From Ruminococcaceae bacterium AB4001 (lineage in GTDB: Bacteria > Bacillota > Clostridia > Saccharofermentanales > Saccharofermentanaceae): a stretch of DNA of 48,446 nucleotides. Location: assembly GCA_000621765.1 (NCBI GenBank), contig JHXJ01000025.1, positions 1-48,446 of the forward strand, in the 5' to 3' direction. This document shows positions 7,638-17,500 of this stretch, piece after piece (position 1 is the first letter of the stretch; the number at the start of each line of letters is the position of its first letter). Below the pieces are notes generated by a model. That model saw nothing but the letters and a program-made list of their open reading frames with translations. It had not been told where the DNA came from and searched no databases. Position numbers and translations under genes: made by a program.

Positions 7638-8630
7638 ATGAATAAAGAAGCACTCTGCAAGATGGTTGAGGAGAGTAACGGAAACGAGAAAAATATCTGT
7701 CAGATCTATGCCATAAAGAACGGTTTCACGGTCTGTGATGAATGCTGGCGCGGGTTTAAGACAGAAGATGCAGTCAATGTCATGTCAGTAACAAAAGGCG
7801 TAATGGCGCTGCTTTTCGGTATCGCATTGGACAAAGGATACATCAAAGATGCAGATCAGAAGGTGATCAGTTTCTTTCCGGATTATAAGATCAAGCGTGG
7901 AGAGAAGACGATAGATGATGTGACCATAAGACACCTGCTCACCATGACGGCTCCCTATAAGTACCGTTCGGAGCCGTGGAAGAAGGTGTGTACGTCAGAA
8001 GACTGGACCATAGCTGCACTTGATCTTCTTGGAGGAAGAGCAGGAATAACCGGAGAATTCAAGTATGCAACACTTGGGATACAGATCCTTGCAGGGATCA
8101 TTGAAAACGCGACAGGCGAGAAGCTCATAGATTTTGCGAACGAGAACCTTTTCCTTCCGTTGGGGATCCCTGCGCACACTATTCACGGTGACAGCTCAAA
8201 AGAAGACCAGTTTGATTTCCTGATGAACAAATCTCCGAGAAAGAACGAGTGGTATTCAGATCCTCAGGGAGCAGTTACGGCAGGATGGGGGCTTTGCCTT
8301 TCAGCAAGGGATCTTGCAGCGATCGGAGAACTCGTTTCAGTGAACGGGGAATACCGCGGGAAGAGGATCATTTCAGAAGGATATATCGGAGAGATGTTAA
8401 CCCGGCATCAGGAACTCGGAAAGATGTTCGGATACATGGGTTACGGGTATCTTTGGTACATCCCGCATGAGAACAGAGATATCTTCGCGGCGATAGGTGA
8501 CGGCGGAAACATTATCTACGTCAATAAAGAACAGAATGTTTCCGTAGGAGTGACTGGCACTTTCAAACCTGCGATCTATGACAGGGTGGATTTCATTGAG
8601 AAGTATGTCCTGCCGGTATTGCCTGACTGA
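7638..8630 (+). CDS. Serine hydrolase, beta-lactamase/PBP (class C) fold
   Basis: 330-residue beta-lactamase-family protein with no signal peptide, so probably cytoplasmic. The nucleophile motif is SVTK (in VMSVTKGVMALL, about residue 51), the second motif is a Tyr in KYATLGIQIL, and the KTG-like third motif appears as GDGGN near the C-terminus. These fit esterase/peptidase members (EstB, DD-peptidase-like) rather than a true antibiotic-degrading enzyme. The start has an AAGGTGG site. It stands alone between two short intergenic gaps. Confidence 0.82.
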   Translation: MNKEALCKMVEESNGNEKNICQIYAIKNGFTVCDECWRGFKTEDAVNVMSVTKGVMALLFGIALDKGYIKDADQKVISFFPDYKIKRGEKTIDDVTIRHLLTMTAPYKYRSEPWKKVCTSEDWTIAALDLLGGRAGITGEFKYATLGIQILAGIIENATGEKLIDFANENLFLPLGIPAHTIHGDSSKEDQFDFLMNKSPRKNEWYSDPQGAVTAGWGLCLSARDLAAIGELVSVNGEYRGKRIISEGYIGEMLTRHQELGKMFGYMGYGYLWYIPHENRDIFAAIGDGGNIIYVNKEQNVSVGVTGTFKPAIYDRVDFIEKYVLPVLPD

Positions 8631-8635
8631 TACGG

Positions 8636-8644
8636 TGGTATAAT
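8636..8644 (+). promoter_or_regulatory. Extended -10 promoter before the AmmeMemoRadiSam pair
   Basis: TGG-TATAAT with only a weak -35 (TATTGC, 16-base spacer); about 50 bases before the start at 8695. It is one of several extended -10 boxes in the window. Confidence 0.5.
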
Positions 8645-8694
8645 CAAAGCAGTTCTCTTACGTAAAACTTTCAGCTGATGACAGGTAAAAAACT

Positions 8695-10113
8695 ATGCCG
8701 GTAATTGCTTCATTCATGGTTCCCCATCCGCCCTTGATCGTCCCGGAAGTAGGGAGAGGCGGAGAGAAGAAAGTCTCAAAGACAATAAAGTCGTATGAAC
8801 AGGTTGCTGACCAGATCGCGAGGTTAAAGCCTGATACGATCGTGATCACAAGTCCGCATGCCATAATGTATTCGGATTATTTCCATATCTCGCCCGGGAA
8901 GACGGCGACAGGTTCTTTTGCGAGGTTCGATGCTCCTGGTGTCAGATTCTCGGAAGAATACGACGAAGAACTGGTCGAACGTATATGTGATATCGCTGAT
9001 GAGGAAGATTTTCCGTGCGGTACTCTGGGTGAACAGGATAAGGAGCTGGATCACGGTACGATGGTCCCGCTGTGGTTCATCCGCAATAAATACAAAGCGG
9101 GAAAGATCGTAAGGATAGGACTTTCAGGCCTTGCACTTACGGAACACTACAGATTAGGGCTGATCATTGCTGAAGCTGCTGAAACTCTCGGAAGAAGAAT
9201 AGTTGCAGTCGCGAGCGGTGATCTGTCGCATAAGTTGCAGAAATACGGTCCTTACGGATTTGCAAAAGAAGGTCCTGAATACGATGACCGTATCATGGAT
9301 GTCATGGGCAGTGCTTCGTTTGGTGAACTCTTTGATTTCAGTGAAGACTTCTGTGATAAGGCCGCTGAGTGCGGACACCGTTCATTCGTTATCATGGCAG
9401 GAATGTGGGATGGACGTAAAGTGCGCTCTGAAACACTGTCACATGAGGACGTTACGGGAGTCGGATACGGAATATGTACATTTTATCCTGAGCCGGACGA
9501 GGATCCGGAAAGATGTTTTCTCGAGAAGTATCTTGAAGAGGAAAAACAGAAGATCGGAGGTAAGATATCCGCTTCTGATATTTATGTGCGCCTGGCCAGA
9601 CTGTCTCTGGAAAGCTATATCAGGGACCGCCGCAGGATAAGCATTCCCGATGACTTGAAAAAGATCGCCCGTGATGAAGATATTCCTGACCAGCTGCTTA
9701 ACGAGCGCGCAGGTGCGTTTGTATCCATCCATAAGCACGGAAGGCTCAGAGGCTGTATAGGAACCATCGGTCCTACGGCGAAAAATCTTGCTCAGGAGAT
9801 CGCAAATAATGCGATAAGCGCTTCAACGCGCGATCCGAGATTTGATCCGATAACACCCGATGAACTGCCGATGCTCGAGATAAATGTTGATGTGTTGGGA
9901 AGCCCCGAAGACATCTCATCCAAAGATCAACTTGATGTAAAAAGATACGGTGTCATTGTATATACAAAAGACGGAAGAAGAGGGCTTCTGCTGCCTGATC
10001 TTGAAGGCGTTGATACCGTGGATTATCAGGTGTCTATCGCGATGCAGAAGGGCGGGATAAGACCTGATGAGAAGTTTTTTCTTCAGCGGTTTGAAGTAAT
10101 CCGTCATACGTGA
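8695..10113 (+). CDS. amrA: AmmeMemoRadiSam system protein: Memo/LigB-like dioxygenase-fold domain fused to AMMECR1
   Basis: 472-residue two-domain protein. Residues about 1-270 resemble class III extradiol dioxygenase/Memo proteins (MVPHPPLIVPEVG, SPHAIMYSDYF, DHGTMVPLWFI, SGDLSHKL); the His and Glu/Asp positions of the metal site appear kept. Residues about 285-472 are an AMMECR1 domain with its hallmark LRGCIGTIGP. Memo, AMMECR1 and a radical SAM enzyme co-occur widely as the AmmeMemoRadiSam system. Recent work links AMMECR1/MEMO1 to redox and iron chemistry, but the bacterial reaction is not established to my knowledge. The radical SAM partner follows 15 bases downstream. The ribosome binding site is weak. 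Confidence 0.88.
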   Translation: MPVIASFMVPHPPLIVPEVGRGGEKKVSKTIKSYEQVADQIARLKPDTIVITSPHAIMYSDYFHISPGKTATGSFARFDAPGVRFSEEYDEELVERICDIADEEDFPCGTLGEQDKELDHGTMVPLWFIRNKYKAGKIVRIGLSGLALTEHYRLGLIIAEAAETLGRRIVAVASGDLSHKLQKYGPYGFAKEGPEYDDRIMDVMGSASFGELFDFSEDFCDKAAECGHRSFVIMAGMWDGRKVRSETLSHEDVTGVGYGICTFYPEPDEDPERCFLEKYLEEEKQKIGGKISASDIYVRLARLSLESYIRDRRRISIPDDLKKIARDEDIPDQLLNERAGAFVSIHKHGRLRGCIGTIGPTAKNLAQEIANNAISASTRDPRFDPITPDELPMLEINVDVLGSPEDISSKDQLDVKRYGVIVYTKDGRRGLLLPDLEGVDTVDYQVSIAMQKGGIRPDEKFFLQRFEVIRHT

Positions 10114-10128
10114 TTTTCGGAGGTGTGC

Positions 10129-10989
10129 ATGACCAGATGCCATGTCTGCTTCAGGCATTGCGAGCTGAATGAAGGCGATACCGGATTCTGCGGCGCAAGA
10201 ATATGTCTTAACGGTAAGTCCGTTCCGGGAAACTACGGACGGATAACCGCTTTGGCTTTGGATCCTATTGAGAAGAAACCATTGAACAGGTTCTTCCCTG
10301 GAAGCAGGATATTATCCGCCGGAAGCTACGGTTGCAATCTGAGATGTCCTTTCTGCCAGAACAATGATATCTCATGGGGAGAAGATGTAAGATCCTGCCC
10401 TGAAACGTCAGAACTGATCACTCCTGAAGAACTGGTTTCCATTGCTGAAAAGCAGAAAAAGAACGGCAACATCGGAATAGCATTTACTTACAATGAACCG
10501 CTGATAGGTTATGAGTTTGTCCGCGATACGGCAAAGCTCGCTCATGAGAAGGGGCTTAAGAATGTCATCGTCAGCAATGGCACTGCAGATCTTTCCGTTC
10601 TTGATGAGATAGCCACGTATATCGACGCCATGAATATTGACCTCAAGTGCTTTGATCCTGAGACATACAGGAAAACACTAGGAGGCGATATGAAGATGAC
10701 CGTGGATTTCATAACGGAAGCAGTCAGGATATCGCATGTGGAACTGACATGCCTTATCGTTCCCGGGATCAGCGATTCGCCCGAACTCATGCGTGAGATG
10801 ACATCATGGATCGCGTCGCTCAAAGACTCAAAAGGCAATCTTATCGGAGAGAACGTTCCTCTGCATGTTTCAAGGTTTTTCCCCTGTTTCCATATGACAG
10901 ACAGACCCGCGACTCCTGTCAGCTGTGTATATGATCTTGCTGACATCGCCCGCGAGAAACTCAGGTTCGTGTATACGGGAAACTGCTGA
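10129..10989 (+). CDS. amrS: AmmeMemoRadiSam system radical SAM enzyme
   Basis: 286 residues from the ATG at 10129, chosen because GGAGGT ends about 4 bases upstream; an in-frame GTG at 10123 is inside that site. The N-terminus carries an extra Cys cluster (CHVCFRHC and GFCGAR), then the radical SAM motif CNLRCPFC (CX3CX2C) at about residue 68, and the SAM-binding pattern FTYNEPLI. A PflA-like partial TIM barrel follows (VSNGTADLSV, MNIDLKCF). This is the pyruvate-formate-lyase-activating-like branch used in AmmeMemoRadiSam. It is co-transcribed with the Memo-AMMECR1 fusion, its presumed partner. Substrate unknown. Confidence 0.9.
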   Translation: MTRCHVCFRHCELNEGDTGFCGARICLNGKSVPGNYGRITALALDPIEKKPLNRFFPGSRILSAGSYGCNLRCPFCQNNDISWGEDVRSCPETSELITPEELVSIAEKQKKNGNIGIAFTYNEPLIGYEFVRDTAKLAHEKGLKNVIVSNGTADLSVLDEIATYIDAMNIDLKCFDPETYRKTLGGDMKMTVDFITEAVRISHVELTCLIVPGISDSPELMREMTSWIASLKDSKGNLIGENVPLHVSRFFPCFHMTDRPATPVSCVYDLADIAREKLRFVYTGNC

Positions 10990-11046
10990 ATGCATTCAAC
11001 CGCATTCAACCTTGCCCGGACCTTCATTTCTGTCCTATTAATCGCA

Positions 11047-11074
11047 TTGAAAAAGGACCGGCATATCGTAAAAT
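11047..11074 (+). promoter_or_regulatory. Promoter of the addBA operon
   Basis: TTGAAA (11047-11052), 16-base spacer, TAAAAT (11069-11074), about 40 bases before the addB start. Placed in a 127-base gap with no other feature apart from a short repeated CATTCAACC. Confidence 0.65.
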
Positions 11075-11116
11075 CTTATCAGAAAAGATCACAAACAAGT
11101 TCCGAGGTGGCAGTTC

Positions 11117-14100
11117 ATGATCAGATATAAGACTTACGATGCGGTTAAGCCTGTTTCACGTGAGGTGATAGAAGCAGCGATTAGGGAATCCGGCGGCAGG
11201 GAGATATTATTCGTAGCTCCTGAGTTCGCGAAGGCCCAGGTCGAGCGTGAAGTCCTCTCGTTCAAGGAAGACAGCAGCAGAGAGAACAGTACAATATCAG
11301 TTCAGGGCGGGACACTGACGTTATCTTCGTCCCTGGTATCAGGTGATGTTTTAAGTTTCAGGAAACTCGCAGGGAATATCCTTGATGATCTCGGGATCAA
11401 TTATGTTGCCGAAGGCGGAGAGATCATGCTCCGCAATGCGATCTACAATATCCTCACGAACAACAGGGATAAGTTAAAGGCGTTCGGCGCTCTGTCTTCA
11501 AGGATCGACTACATCAACATGATGATCGCCCTCCTTGGAGATTTCTCGAGATACGGCGTCGGTATTGACGATATAGGCAGCGCTATCGAATCACTTGATA
11601 ATGCTTCCACACCAACGGCTTTTCTCAATAAGCTCAGGGACCTTTATCTCATCATGAGCGAGCTTGAGAATCTTAATATCAGGTATGGTCTTAATCTTTT
11701 AAGGGAACCCATTGCGCTTGCCTGTGACAAGCTTGGTTCTTTTAAAAAAGACGGGCTTTCATCGAGAAGGAGAAGCGGCCTTGCATCGATCCTGGCATCG
11801 AAGATTGTCTTTGTCGGATTCGGTGCTACGAGAATGCTCACTCCTAAAGAGATCAGGCTTGTATGTCTTTTGTCTGACCTTGGAAGTGAAATCGAGTTTA
11901 ATGTTCTTACGAACGGAAGCGGTTCAGCGTTTTCCACCGTATATAAGACCGGTGAGGATTTCCGTGAGATGCTTGAAGGTCTGGGAGCAACAGGATCCGT
12001 TCTTTCTGTTAAGGACAGCGATGAGATACTTTCTGCTCTTATCAATGGATATGCTTCTGATGTTAAGCCCGAAGACATTGATGCATCAGGCAAGGTAAAA
12101 CTCGTCGAACTTGCTGGCGTTGATGACAGGGTAGGATACATTTTCAATGAGATCATTGATCTTACCAGAAACAAGGGTTACAGGTATCGTGACATAAGGA
12201 TCGTATGCTGTAATGAGGACATCCTTCCGAGAATGAGAAGCACAGCAGAACTGTACGGGCTCGATGTCTTTATCGACAGGAAGATCGCTTTGGGCGGCAC
12301 TGTCGTTCCGTACATGATGCAGCTCCTTTTAGAGCTTCCGAGATGCAACTTCGAGTTGGCTCTCATTATGAAGGCAATGCGTTCCGGAATGCTCAGGATA
12401 CTGCCTTACATTGCAGACAGTTTTGAGAATTACTGCTATGCCAAGAACATCACTGACGCAGAAAGGCTCTTTGATGAGAATTCATATGTCGATGTTGACG
12501 ACGGGGAGAATGGTAAGAAACGCAGGCTCTGGATATTGAAAGGCACTGTTCCCGGCATTGGTGAAGGTTTCGTCGATGCAGGAAGTTTCTTCTATGAAAG
12601 AGTCGTAGTAGATAAGCTGATCCCTTTGAAGCAGGCCTGTGAAAAGATCTTTGGCGAAAAGACTCTTGCCGGCAAGGCAAGGGCGAGCCTCGAATATTTC
12701 GATGAGATGAGAAGCTTTATCGAGCCTTTGAGAGACGAGTTCTCGGCCCGCGGAGACGATGCTTCCGCCATAGCTTTGGTACGCGGTTACGATGAACTGG
12801 TAAGTCTTCTTATGTGTTCCACGCATGAGATGAATGACTGCGAGATAAGCCAGAAAGACTTCATCTCGATGCTCAGGACCGATATGAGAAACCGCACTGA
12901 AGGCACTATACCTCTTAAGGTCGATTCGATAGAGATAACTACGCCAGAGCACGCGTTCGTAACCCCGTGTAAGGTCTTGTTCCTGATCGGCGCACAGAAG
13001 GACAACTTCCCATACATGAGGATGAAAGAGGGCCTTTTAAGCGGCATAGAATTGAAGAAGCTTTCTTCTTCGACAGAGAGCATCGAACTGCCGGACAAGG
13101 CTGAGAGCAAGATGCGCGAAGAGTTTGTAACGGCCTGCCTTATACTCGGTTCTGCTTCGGAAAAGATCTGCATGGTGCACGAGTATGGCATGCCTAAGAG
13201 CCGCGTGTTCGATTATCTTGAAGGTTTCGTTGATGAGAAAGATCACATAGTAAATTCGTTTAAGAATCCGGTTGCGTCTTCGGATATCAGATTCAATCAC
13301 GATTATGAGAATGCAAAGATCCCGGCTGACATAATGTCGAGGCTCCTGACAGTTAAGAGGGACGGTGAAAAGACGAAGATAATATACGCGAGTGTATCTT
13401 CGATAGAGAGTTTCAGGAAGTGCGCATTCCAGTTCATGCTCCAGAAGCAGCTGAGGATCGAACCGAGAGAAGACAATACCACGATCCAGGTCAATTCTTT
13501 CGGAAGCCTTATTCACTGCATGTTTGAGACTGCATACAGGGAATTAAGGGATGAGAGCGGAAGAGATCCGGCGAAGTTTGCCGAGCTTGCCGGAGAACTG
13601 CTCGGTGATGACGAAAAATATGCAGCTTTTACGGACAGATGTCTTAAGGTTGCCGCGTCTTCCAGAGCTGTTTTCGGCTCTGTCGATAAAGACGGAAATC
13701 CGAAGGATAAGGTCTTCGAGATGGATACTTATGCCAAGCTCAGAAGAATGTTCGGCAAGATGTTCAGAGATGTCCTTACGGAATCTGTCGCAACGGGTTT
13801 TGTGCCTGAAGGCATCGAGGAGAAGATCGGAAACGGCGGTATTAAGCTTGATATTCCATACGATGGCATAAAGCTTGAGTTTTCGGGATATATCGACAGA
13901 TTTGACCAGAAGATAGGAGAGGACGGTAAGATCCATATAAGGACTATCGACTATAAGAGCGGAAGCAAGGCTGTTGATGAAAAAGAACTTATCAACGGTA
14001 CGCAGATCCAGCTTCCTGCTTATTCCGGAGCGATCCTTGATATGACTTCCCAAGCAGGAAAAGATGCTGTAATAGACGATTACGGTTATGTTCTTGTCGG

Positions 14101-14566
14101 GTTAAAGCCTGATCCGAAAGGCAACCCTATTATCTGTGCTCCTCAGCTTGCAGGTTACGATGATGAAGCGATAAAGGTTGCCATAAGGTTTTCGAAGCAC
14201 ATCATCAAGGAAAGCGTTGACCAGATAACTTCGGGCAAAGCTGATGCCGTTACGGCAAAGAATAATCTTGATCTGTGCAGTTACTGCAGTTACAGAGGTT
14301 ATTGCGGAAATGATCCGTCCGGTTCAAAGGGAAGGGAACAGGTAGATATCAGTAAGAGCAGTCCCTACGACGAAATGATAAAGAAAGCCGAGACCTTTGC
14401 CAAACCGAATAAGAGCGGGAAACCTAAGGAAGATCCCGGACTTGATGACGCAGCCAAAAAGATCGGCGCTGACAAGAATATGGAAAGAGGCGTCCGCAGA
14501 GCGATACTTGCCATGAAGGACATTCTCGATAAAGAAGACGGAAAAGATGAAGGAAAGGAGGGTTAA
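11117..14566 (+). CDS. addB: ATP-dependent helicase/nuclease subunit B (AddB/RexB type)
   Basis: 1149-residue subunit of the AddAB double-strand-break processing machine. The C-terminal nuclease domain shows GYIDRFD and IRTIDYKSGSK followed by QIQLPAY (RecB-nuclease motifs). The four Cys of the AddB iron-sulfur cluster are visible: C769 (RKCAF) and C1054, C1057, C1063 (CSYCSYRGYC). The N-terminus lacks the GxxGSGKT Walker A loop seen in Bacillus AddB, as in streptococcal RexB, so this subunit probably does not hydrolyse ATP. An AGGTGG site precedes the ATG. addA starts 3 bases after the stop. A Lys-rich tail extends past the cluster. Confidence 0.92.
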   Translation: MIRYKTYDAVKPVSREVIEAAIRESGGREILFVAPEFAKAQVEREVLSFKEDSSRENSTISVQGGTLTLSSSLVSGDVLSFRKLAGNILDDLGINYVAEGGEIMLRNAIYNILTNNRDKLKAFGALSSRIDYINMMIALLGDFSRYGVGIDDIGSAIESLDNASTPTAFLNKLRDLYLIMSELENLNIRYGLNLLREPIALACDKLGSFKKDGLSSRRRSGLASILASKIVFVGFGATRMLTPKEIRLVCLLSDLGSEIEFNVLTNGSGSAFSTVYKTGEDFREMLEGLGATGSVLSVKDSDEILSALINGYASDVKPEDIDASGKVKLVELAGVDDRVGYIFNEIIDLTRNKGYRYRDIRIVCCNEDILPRMRSTAELYGLDVFIDRKIALGGTVVPYMMQLLLELPRCNFELALIMKAMRSGMLRILPYIADSFENYCYAKNITDAERLFDENSYVDVDDGENGKKRRLWILKGTVPGIGEGFVDAGSFFYERVVVDKLIPLKQACEKIFGEKTLAGKARASLEYFDEMRSFIEPLRDEFSARGDDASAIALVRGYDELVSLLMCSTHEMNDCEISQKDFISMLRTDMRNRTEGTIPLKVDSIEITTPEHAFVTPCKVLFLIGAQKDNFPYMRMKEGLLSGIELKKLSSSTESIELPDKAESKMREEFVTACLILGSASEKICMVHEYGMPKSRVFDYLEGFVDEKDHIVNSFKNPVASSDIRFNHDYENAKIPADIMSRLLTVKRDGEKTKIIYASVSSIESFRKCAFQFMLQKQLRIEPREDNTTIQVNSFGSLIHCMFETAYRELRDESGRDPAKFAELAGELLGDDEKYAAFTDRCLKVAASSRAVFGSVDKDGNPKDKVFEMDTYAKLRRMFGKMFRDVLTESVATGFVPEGIEEKIGNGGIKLDIPYDGIKLEFSGYIDRFDQKIGEDGKIHIRTIDYKSGSKAVDEKELINGTQIQLPAYSGAILDMTSQAGKDAVIDDYGYVLVGLKPDPKGNPIICAPQLAGYDDEAIKVAIRFSKHIIKESVDQITSGKADAVTAKNNLDLCSYCSYRGYCGNDPSGSKGREQVDISKSSPYDEMIKKAETFAKPNKSGKPKEDPGLDDAAKKIGADKNMERGVRRAILAMKDILDKEDGKDEGKEG

Positions 14567-14569
14567 GTT

Positions 14570-17500
14570 ATGGATTTTTCACCTGAACAGAAAGTAATAA
14601 TCGGAGAGCCCGTAAACAACATCCTCGTTTCTGCATCTGCAGGTTCCGGAAAGACCACTGTGCTTACCGCAAGGATAGGCGATGAGGTTAAGACAGGAAA
14701 GCTTTCGGTAGACAGTATGCTCGTCGTCACATTCACTGAAGACGCTGCTGCACACATGTCTGACAAGATAGAACAGAAATTAAGGGATCTCAGAGCAGAA
14801 GCCGTCGAATCGGGAGATACTGAACTTGCAGCTCTCCTGTCCTCACAGATAGATCTTCTGCCCAATGCATATATCCAGACCATGCACGGATTCTGCTCCC
14901 GTGTGATCAAGGAGAAAGGCTTTATTCTGGAAGACGGACCGATGGCCGAATTCACTGATCCTTCATGCAGGATAATCACCGGAAGCGAGAGGGACGTCCT
15001 TCTCCGTTCCGCGGCCGAGCATGCGATCAGGGACATCTATAAGCGCTGTCAATCAGAGGATGATGCTTTTATCAGATTTACGAGAAGATTCGGAGACGGA
15101 AGAGATGATTCTTCACTTGTCAGTGCCGTTACAAGAGTCTACCTGACACTTAGAAGTCTGCCTGACTATAATGATGTCTGTGACAGATTCGTAAAAGAAC
15201 GTGAAGAGCGTGATGCGAACGGACAGATAATGTATTTCGAGGGAGATAACGATATCTCGAAGGCAGTCGTCGATTATCTTCAGAAGATCAAGGAAGTCTT
15301 TGAAAGCGGAGAGATTGATGAAGTCTGCACTGCACATGATTTCCGGATAACGGAAGATTACACCAATGAAGAGTATTTCAGTGAAGTTATCAGCAGGATA
15401 AACGCTGTTATCGATTCATATGGAACGCGTAAGGGAATTGATTTCTTCGGAAGTCTGGGGCCTCTGAAAGAACTCGGAAAGATCAAGTATAAGAGCATGT
15501 TCAAAGACCCTGACCTTAAGGGTGATGACCAGGCGATACTGGCACTTGTTTCACTCAGACGTTTTATGACTCCTGGAACGATGGGCGACGGCAAGTATGA
15601 TAACAAGTATGACCTTCCTTCAGATTACATCGACTTCATCGAGCTTGATAAGACGGGGCTCCTCGAAAAGCAGAAGGCTGGAACTGAAGCTGTCAGGTGC
15701 TTTGTTGAACTTCTCAAGACTACGGACAGATTCTATGCTGAACTTAAGAACTCCATGCACGGCATGGACTTTTCAGATCTTGAGCATACTGCGTATGAGA
15801 TCTTAAAGACAGAGGAAGCATCTGCTTTCTACGGTGAAAAGTTCAAGGAGATTTTTGTCGATGAGTATCAGGACAACACAAGGCTTCAGGACAAGATAAT
15901 CGAAAGATTCGAAAGTGCTGAAGGTAATGTGTTCAGAGTCGGTGATATCAAGCAGAGCATTTACAAATTCCGTTATGCCGATCCTAAGATCTTCGGAAAC
16001 AGGATGGATGAGATAATTGCCGGCAAACAGAAGGGCGTTGTCAGATTCCTCAAGGAAAACCACAGGAGCACCTGTGAGATCTTAGCGTTTGCAAATTACG
16101 TCTTTGAGCAGACGATGAGCAGGGAAGGCTCCGAGATAGAATACGATGAAGGCCAGAAACTCAGCAAGGCAAAGGAAACAAGGCACGGCGATCTTCCGAG
16201 AATAGTCGTTGCCAATGATGACTTTGACATACCGGATGACGGAGATAAGACCAAGGCGGAGAACAGGGCACTGTTTGCCGCAGTCGAGAGCGAAGTCAGA
16301 AGATACATGGAGACATGTACAAGGCTCGACGGCAAGAAACCGGAATTAAAGGATATCTGCGTTCTTACGGCTTCAAATAACCAGGCACAGTCCATTGCAA
16401 AGTACCTCAACGGATGCGTACTGAGTGACGGCAGAAAGCTTGAGGCAGCCGGAAGGTTTTCGAGCAATGTTTTCGAGGATATGGATATCCACAGACTGAT
16501 CAATTTCCTGATCTGTCTCGGAAATGAATACAGGGACGAATACCTTGCAGGAGTAATGTTCTCGAACTATCAGTTCTCGAACTTTACCGTTGAGGACTTA
16601 GCGCGCATCCAGGTGTTTATCCATGAGCTTGACGGGCCGTCTCTTGATAAGGAACCGCTGATGTTAAGGCTAAGGATCTTCGGCGAAAAGTGTGATTCTG
16701 AACTTGCAGGCCGTGTTAAGGAATTCATCAGGGTATTCGACAAGATAAGGATGAGAGCGATGGTAGTTGATATCGATGACATCATCGAACTTATCTACCG
16801 TGAGACCTGCATTAAAGCAACGATCGAAGCAAGAACTGGTGACAGCAGCAAGTTCGACATCTTTAAGGACTGGCTGTCCGCAAATTTCAAGAGAAGAGGT
16901 TCGGATATTTCGGGAATCGCGGAAGATCTTGAACAGATGAAGATCCAGATCAAGAAAGCTGAGATTGAAGTCGAGGATGCGAACAAGGATAAGATCACGA
17001 CCATGACGGTCCATAAGAGCAAAGGGCTTGAGTTTAAGTTCGTTATCCTTGTAGCGACGGGATGGAGCGATGAGCAGAAGGATAAGCTCTCGGATATCGT
17101 ATTCGACCGTGATGACGGTTTTATCATCAACGATTACGATCCTGAAGCTGTCACCAGAGTCCATTCATCCGAGCAGATGCTGTATAAGACAAAAATGAAT
17201 CTTGCAGTCAATGCAGAGACCTTAAGACTCTTATACGTTGCTCTGACGAGGGCTGAGGAAAACCTGTCGGTCGTTACAGTAAGTTCTGCTGATTCAAGCA
17301 AGTCAGGTCCTTTGAGAGACGCCTTTTTGCAGGCTGTCGGATATGAGGAAAAAGTATTCGACAAGAGGCACTGGCTTTCCGGAAACATGAAGATCCCATA
17401 CTGCCTCATGAGCGCGCTCGCAAGAAGCGCAGACGGTGAGACATTAAGAAAGATCGCCGACTGCGGTGAGTTAAGACCGGATAATGTTATTCCTTTCCTT

